Assembly: GCF_009711185.1 (NCBI RefSeq) | Contig: NZ_WMIF01000011.1 | Span: 1-64,000 of the forward strand | Reading direction: 5' to 3' | Origin: Paracoccus limosus | Lineage (GTDB): Bacteria > Pseudomonadota > Alphaproteobacteria > Rhodobacterales > Rhodobacteraceae | Length of the DNA stretch: 64,000 nt | Part shown: positions 58,442 to 64,000 of the stretch, piece by piece | Layout: the number at the start of each line of letters is the position of its first letter | How positions within the stretch are numbered: the first letter of the stretch is position 1 | Translations under genes and position numbers: made by a program | The notes under the pieces: generated by a model | Databases searched by the model: none | What the model was told of the DNA's origin: nothing | What the model saw: the letters and a program-made list of their open reading frames with translations, nothing else

Positions 58442-61003
58442 CTACGACTGCGCCGGAGGGGTCATTTGCGCCGATTCACGCTGCATCAGAATCGATTCCT
58501 GCGCCGCAGCAAGCCGTGCGACCGGCACCCGGAACGGCGAGCAGGACACATAATTCACCCCGGCGCGCAAGCAGAAGGCGATCGATTCCGGGTTGCCGCC
58601 ATGTTCGCCGCAGACCGAAATGGTGATCCCCGGCTTGTGGCTGCGGGCGCGCTCGGTGCCGATGGCGACCAGTTCGCCCACGCCGTCGCGGTCGAGGATG
58701 TGGAACGGGTCCTCGGCATAGACGCCTTGACTGACATAGGTGCCCATGAAGCGGCCGGCATCGTCGCGCGACAGGCCATAGGTCATCTGCGTCAGGTCGT
58801 TGGTGCCGAAGGACAGGAAGGCCGCATGTTCGGCGATCTCGCCGGCACGCAGCGCCGCGCGCGGCGTTTCCACCATGACGCCCAGCCGATAGGTAAAGTC
58901 CTTGCGGCTTTCGTTGCGAACGGCGGCGGCGACCGCATCGATGCGGTTCTTGACCAGCTCGACCTCGCGCCGGGCACTGACCAGCGGGATCATGATCTCG
59001 GGCACCACCGGATCGCCGTTTTCGCTGGCCAGCACCGTCGCCTCGAAGATGGCGCGGGCCTGCATGTCGTAGATTTCCGGCACGGTGATGCCCAGCCGTA
59101 CGCCGCGCATCCCCAGCATCGGGTTGAATTCGGACAGCGCCTCGACCCGGCGGGTCACGTCCGACAAGGGCAGGTCCAGCGATTCCGCCAGCTCGCGCAT
59201 GCCTTCGCGGTCATGCGGCAGGAATTCGTGCAGCGGCGGGTCGAACAGGCGAATGGTCACCGGCAGCCCGGCCATGATCTCGAAGAGCTTGGCGAAATCG
59301 CTGCGCTGCATCGGCAGCAGGCGTTCCAGCGACAGCCGCCGGTCCTCGGGCTTGTCGGCAAAGATCATCTCGCGCATGGCCGGCAGGCGTTCCTCGTCAA
59401 AGAACATATGCTCGGTCCGGCACAGGCCGATGCCCTGCGCCTTGAACATGCGGGCGGTGCGGGCGTCCTCGGGCGTGTCGGCATTGGCGCGGATGCGGAT
59501 GCGACAATGCTGGTCCGCCCAGTCGAGAAGCTGGCTAAAACTGTTGTCCAGCGCGGGTTCCAGCATCTCGGCGGCGCCGGCCAGAACCTCGCCCGAGGTG
59601 CCGTCGATGGTCAGTTCGTCGCCCGCGTGAAAGACCCGGCCGCCCACGGTCAGGGTGCGGGCGCGGGCGTCGATGCTGATACCCGAGGCGCCGACGATGC
59701 AGGGCAGGCCGATGCCGCGCGCGATCACCGCCGCATGGCTGGTCATGCCGCCGCGTTCGGTCAGCACGGCGACCGCGGCGTGCATGCCGCGGATGTCCTC
59801 AGGCACGGTTTCACGCCGGACCAGCACGCTGCGTTCGCCGCGCGCCTCGGCCTCTTGCGCGGCGGTGGCGGTAAAGACGATGCGGCCGGTGGCGGCGCCG
59901 GGGCTGGCATTGATGCCGCGCGCAATGATGTCGCGGGGCGCGCGCGGATCGACCTGATGATGCAGCAGATCCGACAGCGCGCGCGGTTCGACCCGCATCA
60001 CCGCCTCTTCGGGCGGGATGATGCCGTCACGGGCAAGCGCGGTGGCGATGCGCACACTGGCGCGCGAACTGCGGCTGACCCGCGTGGCGTCGATGATCGA
60101 GAGCCGGCTGTCCGAGACCACGAATTCGATCTGCATTTCCTCGCGCAGGCGTTCGCGCGCGGCGACGCCAAAGCGGACCAGATCGGCAAAGACCTCGGGC
60201 GCCGCCTCCTCGAACGAAGGACCGCGCGGATCGCGGGTCAGATACAGCGTCTCGGCGCCCTCGCCCTTGGACCGGCCCTGCGTCTGGCCGCGGAACCGGC
60301 CGGTCAGGCGCGGGATGCCGGTGATGCTGTCGATGAACTGGATGCTGCCCGAGCCGGTAACGCCCGGCCCGATGGCCAGCGCCATGTCCTGCACGACCAG
60401 ACCCAGCGGCGCCTGCGCCGGGGCGCCCTTGGCCTGCCGCAAGAGCCGCGCCGTCGGCCCGTCCCAGGCCCGCGCCATCGAGCGCAGCACCTCGGCCAGC
60501 TGGCGGGCCGGATCCTGCGGAAATTCCTCGTCGGTCTCATGCTCATAGGCGCGCAGGCTGGCTTCGAGCCCGCCCTCGCTGTCGGGGAACATGTCGGGGT
60601 CGAGGCGGGCGACATGGATGGCATAGGATTGCACGAAGCCCATGTAGAGCGCATCCGCCGCCGCCCTGCCATGGCTGGCGACCAGCCGGGCGTGGCGGTC
60701 GTGGTTGATACCCACGTTCAGCACCGTGCCCGGACCACCCCAGGCCGGATTGGCCGCCGAGGGCCGCACGCTGACCAGCCCGTCGGCGCGCTCGATCATG
60801 CTGGCGAGGCGGCTGCGGTCGGGCATCTGCCCGGCGGCGATGGCGCGCACCGCATCCGCCGAGATGGCAAAGCTGGTCGGGACCGGTAGATCCATCCGCA
60901 CCAGACGCTGCAGGCATTTGGCCCGCCAGCCGTGCTGCGCGGTATGAACCGCCGCCGCAGGGGTGATTTCAAGGATGGCGTCGGATTGGGTGAGGAATGT
61001 CAT
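58442..61003 (-). CDS. PPDK-like phosphotransferase (PEP-utilising), divergent ATP-grasp domain
   Basis: 853 residues. The swivelling phosphohistidine domain is intact (H423 in ERGGMTSHAAVIARG), as is the PEP/pyruvate barrel with LCRTEHMFF, GMRGVRLG, and the catalytic C798 in SVCGEHGGNPES. The N-terminal nucleotide-binding domain is unusual: the usual GGKGANL loop is replaced by QHGWRAKCL and the SMPGMMDT motif by PAWGGPGTV. The protein may be a true pyruvate,phosphate dikinase with divergent ATP site or a paralogue with altered activity. It lies downstream of glyS as in other Rhodobacteraceae. Confidence 0.75.
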   Translation of the reverse strand: MTFLTQSDAILEITPAAAVHTAQHGWRAKCLQRLVRMDLPVPTSFAISADAVRAIAAGQMPDRSRLASMIERADGLVSVRPSAANPAWGGPGTVLNVGINHDRHARLVASHGRAAADALYMGFVQSYAIHVARLDPDMFPDSEGGLEASLRAYEHETDEEFPQDPARQLAEVLRSMARAWDGPTARLLRQAKGAPAQAPLGLVVQDMALAIGPGVTGSGSIQFIDSITGIPRLTGRFRGQTQGRSKGEGAETLYLTRDPRGPSFEEAAPEVFADLVRFGVAARERLREEMQIEFVVSDSRLSIIDATRVSRSSRASVRIATALARDGIIPPEEAVMRVEPRALSDLLHHQVDPRAPRDIIARGINASPGAATGRIVFTATAAQEAEARGERSVLVRRETVPEDIRGMHAAVAVLTERGGMTSHAAVIARGIGLPCIVGASGISIDARARTLTVGGRVFHAGDELTIDGTSGEVLAGAAEMLEPALDNSFSQLLDWADQHCRIRIRANADTPEDARTARMFKAQGIGLCRTEHMFFDEERLPAMREMIFADKPEDRRLSLERLLPMQRSDFAKLFEIMAGLPVTIRLFDPPLHEFLPHDREGMRELAESLDLPLSDVTRRVEALSEFNPMLGMRGVRLGITVPEIYDMQARAIFEATVLASENGDPVVPEIMIPLVSARREVELVKNRIDAVAAAVRNESRKDFTYRLGVMVETPRAALRAGEIAEHAAFLSFGTNDLTQMTYGLSRDDAGRFMGTYVSQGVYAEDPFHILDRDGVGELVAIGTERARSHKPGITISVCGEHGGNPESIAFCLRAGVNYVSCSPFRVPVARLAAAQESILMQRESAQMTPPAQS

Positions 61004-61076
61004 GGTGGCAACAGATTAGGCATGTGCCGCGCCATGCTGCAAGCGCGAAGAAAAGCCGGAACCTGTCGCGGGGCCC

Positions 61077-61146
61077 GGGGGGCTTTGCCCCCCACGCCTG
61101 CCTGCCTCCTTAACGGAGGCCGGCAGGCGTTCCCCCAGGATATTTG
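61077..61146. repeat. GC-rich hairpin repeat with CAGGATATTTG tail, copy 2
   Basis: GGGGGGC-TTT-GCCCCCC (61077-61093) is followed by a second long imperfect hairpin from GCCTGCCTGCCTCC to GGAGGCCGGCAGGC (about 61096-61129), then CCCCCAGGATATTTG. Same element family as at 11823-11866 but with an inserted second stem. It lies between glyS and the PPDK-like gene. Confidence 0.65.
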
Positions 61147-61163
61147 CGCACGAAAGAAGCGCG

Positions 61164-63428
61164 TCAGCCCTCGATCTTGCCGAAATCGGCGATCTGGCGG
61201 CCGGCCTCGCGGATGCGCGACAGCAGGTTCAGGCGGTTGCGCCGCACGATCTGGTTGTCGGTGTTGATCTGCACCGCCTCGAAGAAAGCGTCGATGGGCG
61301 CGCGCAGCGTGGCGATGCCTTGGGTCGCGGCCTGAAAATCCTCAAGGCGGAGAGCTTCGCGGATCGCGGGCTCGGCCTTGTCGAGGGCGGCAAAGAGGGC
61401 GCGTTCCTGATCAGTCTCGGCGAATTTGACATCGGCGCCAAAGCTGTATTCGACGCCATCCTTGGCCTCGGCCTGGGTCAGGATGTTCGAGGCACGCTTG
61501 AGGCCTTGCAGCAGGTTGGTGCCGTCGTCGGTCTTGAGCACGTCATTGAGCGCGGTGGCGCGGTTGACCAGCAGCACGAGGTCGTCATTGCCGGGCATAC
61601 TGAGAACGGCGTCGATGATGTCGTGGCGGATGCCTTGGTCTTTCAGGAAGACCTTCAGGCGATCGTGGAAGAAGGTGAGGAGGTCGGCAGGGATAGCTTC
61701 GAGCCGCTCGCTCACCTCACCACGATGACGGATTGCCTCATCGGCAGTAGTTTGGCGTTTGGAAAGCTCAGCCTCTGCATCGGCGCGCGATGCGAAACCA
61801 GACAAAAGCGTCGGCTGCCAATTCGGATCGTTCAAGTTTCTCCGCAGTTCACCGGCGCATGCAATCTCATCTTCACCAAGACTCTGCGCAGCCGGCAGAT
61901 ACTCGCGGTCAATAACTCTCTTAGCGAGTTCTTCAAACCCAACCCGCACGCCATTCCCCAGCACCAGCCGGATCACCCCCAGCGCGGCGCGGCGCAGCGC
62001 GAAGGGGTCTTTGGAACCCGTCGGCTTTTCGTCGATGGCCCAGAAGCCGGTCAGCGTGTCCAGCTTGTCGGACAGCGCCACCGCGACCGAGACAGGCGCC
62101 GAAGGCACGGCGTCCGACGGGCCCAGCGGCGAATAGTGGTCGCGGGCGGCGTCAGCGATGGCAGTGGGGTGACCAGCCTCCAGCGCGTAATAGCGGCCCA
62201 TGGTGCCTTGCAGCTCGGGGAATTCGCCGACCATGGCCGAGCGCAGGTCGAGTTTCGCGATCTTCGCGGCTTCCTCGGCCTGATCGGGGTCGGCGCCAAC
62301 CAAGGGCGCGATTTCGCGCGCCAGCGCGGCGATGCGGGCGACGCGGTCCGCCTGCGAACCCAGTTGGCTTTGGAAGGTCACGGATCTCAGGCCCTCGGCC
62401 CAGTCAGTCATGCCCGCACGCGCCTCGCGCAGGTCATTGTCCCAGAAGAAGGCGGCGTCGGACAGACGCGCGGCCAGCACACGCAGGTTGCCTTTCAGGA
62501 TCGTCTCGCCGTGATCCGAAGTCTCGATATTGGCGACGGTGATGAAGCCCTCGATCCGGCCGGTCTTGGGGGTGCGGGCCGAGAAGAACTTCTGGTGTTC
62601 CTTCATTGAGGTTTGCAGCACCTCGGGCGGCAGCGACAGGAAGCGGTCCTCGATCGCGCCCATCAGCGGCACCGGCCATTCGACCAGACCGGCGACCTCG
62701 GAGAGCAGGCTGTCGTCAGACATGATCTCCCAGCCGCGGGCAAAGGCGAGGTTCGCGGCCTCTTGCCGGATCGCGGCCTCGCGCTCGGCGCTGTCCAGCA
62801 TCACCTTGGCGCGGCGCAGTTTCGCGGCGTAATCGTCGAAGCCCGACACGGTGAAGGCGTCGGGCGCCATGAAGCGGTGACCGCGCGTGGTGTTGCCCGA
62901 GATGATGCCCTCGACACTCAGCGGCACGACAGTCGCGCCCGCCTCATCGCTGAGCAGGCAAATGATGGAATGCAAGGGACGCACCCAGCGCAGCGAGCCC
63001 GCGCCCCAGCGCATGGATTTCGGCCATGGGAAGTTGCGGATCACCGCCTCCAGCACCTCGGCGACGATGTCGGCGGCAGGGCGGCCGGGTTTCTGGATCA
63101 CGGTGAACCAGACCTGGCCCTTTTTGTCGTCGCGCGCCTGAAGCTGGTCTTTGGTCAGCCCGGTCGAGCGCAGGAAGCCCTCCAGCGCGGCCTCGGGGGC
63201 ATCGGTGCGCGGACCCTTGCGTTCCTCGCGCGTGGTCGGGCTGTGGGCGGTCAGCCCCTCGACGGTCAGCACCAGCCGGCGCGGCGTCGAAAAGGCGCCG
63301 GCGCTGGCATAGGTCAGACCCGCCTGAACCAGCCCGTCCGTGACCAGCTTTTTCAGGTCCTCGCGCGCGCGGCCCTGCATCCGCGCCGGGATCTCTTCCG
63401 AAAAGAGTTCGATCAGAAGGTCGGGCAT
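61164..63428 (-). CDS. glyS: Glycyl-tRNA synthetase beta subunit
   Basis: 754 residues; typical GlyS is about 690. MPDLLIELFSEEIPARMQ is the family start, and SMRWGAGSLRWVRPLHSI near 139-156 and VEWPVPLMG near 250 are conserved. A stretch of about 75 residues (roughly 495-575; bases 61705-61950) between the LVLGNGVRVG and LLTFFHDRLKVFLKDQG motifs appears to be inserted. It has markedly lower GC and different codon choice than its surroundings. Overlaps DUF6446 by one base. Confidence 0.94.
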   Translation of the reverse strand: MPDLLIELFSEEIPARMQGRAREDLKKLVTDGLVQAGLTYASAGAFSTPRRLVLTVEGLTAHSPTTREERKGPRTDAPEAALEGFLRSTGLTKDQLQARDDKKGQVWFTVIQKPGRPAADIVAEVLEAVIRNFPWPKSMRWGAGSLRWVRPLHSIICLLSDEAGATVVPLSVEGIISGNTTRGHRFMAPDAFTVSGFDDYAAKLRRAKVMLDSAEREAAIRQEAANLAFARGWEIMSDDSLLSEVAGLVEWPVPLMGAIEDRFLSLPPEVLQTSMKEHQKFFSARTPKTGRIEGFITVANIETSDHGETILKGNLRVLAARLSDAAFFWDNDLREARAGMTDWAEGLRSVTFQSQLGSQADRVARIAALAREIAPLVGADPDQAEEAAKIAKLDLRSAMVGEFPELQGTMGRYYALEAGHPTAIADAARDHYSPLGPSDAVPSAPVSVAVALSDKLDTLTGFWAIDEKPTGSKDPFALRRAALGVIRLVLGNGVRVGFEELAKRVIDREYLPAAQSLGEDEIACAGELRRNLNDPNWQPTLLSGFASRADAEAELSKRQTTADEAIRHRGEVSERLEAIPADLLTFFHDRLKVFLKDQGIRHDIIDAVLSMPGNDDLVLLVNRATALNDVLKTDDGTNLLQGLKRASNILTQAEAKDGVEYSFGADVKFAETDQERALFAALDKAEPAIREALRLEDFQAATQGIATLRAPIDAFFEAVQINTDNQIVRRNRLNLLSRIREAGRQIADFGKIEG

Positions 63429-63898
63429 CAGTCCATCACTCCGCGTTCGGGGGTCTTGTCGTTGAATTGGTGCCAGCCATAGGCGCGGCCATCGGGATAG
63501 ACGGCGATCACCCGGTCCACATCGGGGCGGATCTCGGGTTGGCCAAGATAGGCATGGGCGGCACCCGAGGCCAGATCGGCAGCGATCCGGCCGGCGTCGA
63601 AACAGGAAAACCAGCCGGGCGCGATCAGCGGCGTCGGCTGGGCAAAGGGTTCGGCATCGGCGGGCAGCGGCTTGGTCAGATGAAAGCAGGCACGCCAGCG
63701 GATGGGCGAGCTGTCAGCGTCGATCGCCTCGACGCCATTGGTCGCCAAAGCCACCGGCTTGCCATCGGCGATCACGGTCAGCGCTGCGGCCGAGGGATCG
63801 ATCCGGTCGTAAAACCCGTATTCCTGCGCATACCACACGCCCACGCCCGCCGCGACGGCGGCAGCGATCAGGATCAGCGCGGGAATGCGGCCGTTCAC
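63428..63898 (-). CDS. DUF6446 family protein
   Basis: 156 residues from GTG 63898. One N-terminal hydrophobic segment (about 5-22) that could be an anchor or signal, then a soluble domain with two Cys (WRACFHLTK and WFSCFDAGR) and a YPDGRAYGWHQFND C-terminal motif. Unknown function; in Rhodobacteraceae it is regularly placed between glyQ and glyS. It starts directly at the glyQ stop (TAA followed by GTG). Confidence 0.82.
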   Translation of the reverse strand: MNGRIPALILIAAAVAAGVGVWYAQEYGFYDRIDPSAAALTVIADGKPVALATNGVEAIDADSSPIRWRACFHLTKPLPADAEPFAQPTPLIAPGWFSCFDAGRIAADLASGAAHAYLGQPEIRPDVDRVIAVYPDGRAYGWHQFNDKTPERGVMD

Positions 63899-64000
63899 TT
63901 ATGCACCGGCGGGAAAGGCAGGCAGCGGCTCGCCCGTCGCCGCCGAGGTCGTCACGAAAAGATCGGCGCAGCGCTTGGCCAGCGCCCGGACGCGGCCGAT
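63899..64000 (-). CDS. glyQ: Glycyl-tRNA synthetase alpha subunit, C-terminal end
   Basis: The last 33 codons and stop TAA (63899-63901) of a leftward gene entering at the window edge. IGRVRALAKRCADLF resembles the C-terminal helix of GlyQ, and the order glyQ - DUF6446 - glyS supports the call. The final 15 residues form a variable Pro/Ala tail. Confidence 0.75.
   Translation of the reverse strand: MGRVRALAKRCADLFVTTSAATGEPLPAFPAGA

Overview
The window looks like an alphaproteobacterial chromosome of the Rhodobacteraceae, most likely Paracoccus or a close relative. The reasons are high GC throughout, a CckA hybrid kinase next to a CtrA-like box, the order sdhCDAB / mch / mcl2 / mdh / sucCD / sucAB / lpd, a DksA with a degenerate zinc finger, DUF6446 between glyQ and glyS, and a DUF1127 gene followed by CcsR ('cuckoo') anti-Shine-Dalgarno RNAs, a hallmark of this family. 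Genus is inference; no 16S gene is present.

Layout. 1-2300: a small accessory edge with broken IS66 and IS5 transposases, an IS-truncated STAND-type NTPase gene and 0.86 kb without a gene, bounded by tRNA-Pro(CGG). 2500-10320: cckA, an RsmB-like rRNA methyltransferase, a lytic transglycosylase with a small partner, guaB and an outer-membrane FadL-type protein. 10398-19496: a dcw cell-wall/division operon read leftward (mraZ-rsmH-ftsL-ftsI-murE-murF-mraY-murD), with MraZ-box-like repeats upstream. 20193-24102: mrp, the DUF1127 gene with six tandem two-hairpin CcsR units, rlmJ, a DUF1992 gene and a TetR regulator with its own palindromic operator. 24130-29046: an AmpD-like amidase, a lipoprotein, gatCA, a UPF0173 hydrolase, a DUF1989 protein and a 51-residue peptide. 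29165-50602: a 21 kb central-carbon block with succinate dehydrogenase, two ethylmalonyl-CoA-pathway genes, malate dehydrogenase, succinyl-CoA synthetase and the complete 2-oxoglutarate dehydrogenase complex (E1, E2, E3), interrupted by a large RTX protein gene. 50758-64000: a lipoprotein transglycosylase, GNAT, MoxR ATPase, dksA, a flavin monooxygenase, folB-folP-glmM, a SleB-type hydrolase, a PPDK-like protein, and glyS-DUF6446-glyQ running off the right edge.

How it works together. Most of the window is core metabolism and envelope synthesis in tightly packed operons, many with 1- or 4-base start/stop overlaps. Two TCA-cycle transcription units, sdh and suc, carry the same pair of GTGATCAC-type palindromes exactly 21 bp apart, which suggests one regulator controls both. 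The most distinctive element is the 0.5 kb array of twelve hairpins at 21861-22358. Each displays a CUCCUCCUCCCU-type loop complementary to Shine-Dalgarno sequences, while the stems differ in sequence yet stay paired. It lies directly behind the DUF1127 gene, matching the stress-induced ccaF1-CcsR operon of Rhodobacter sphaeroides but with six units where that species has four.
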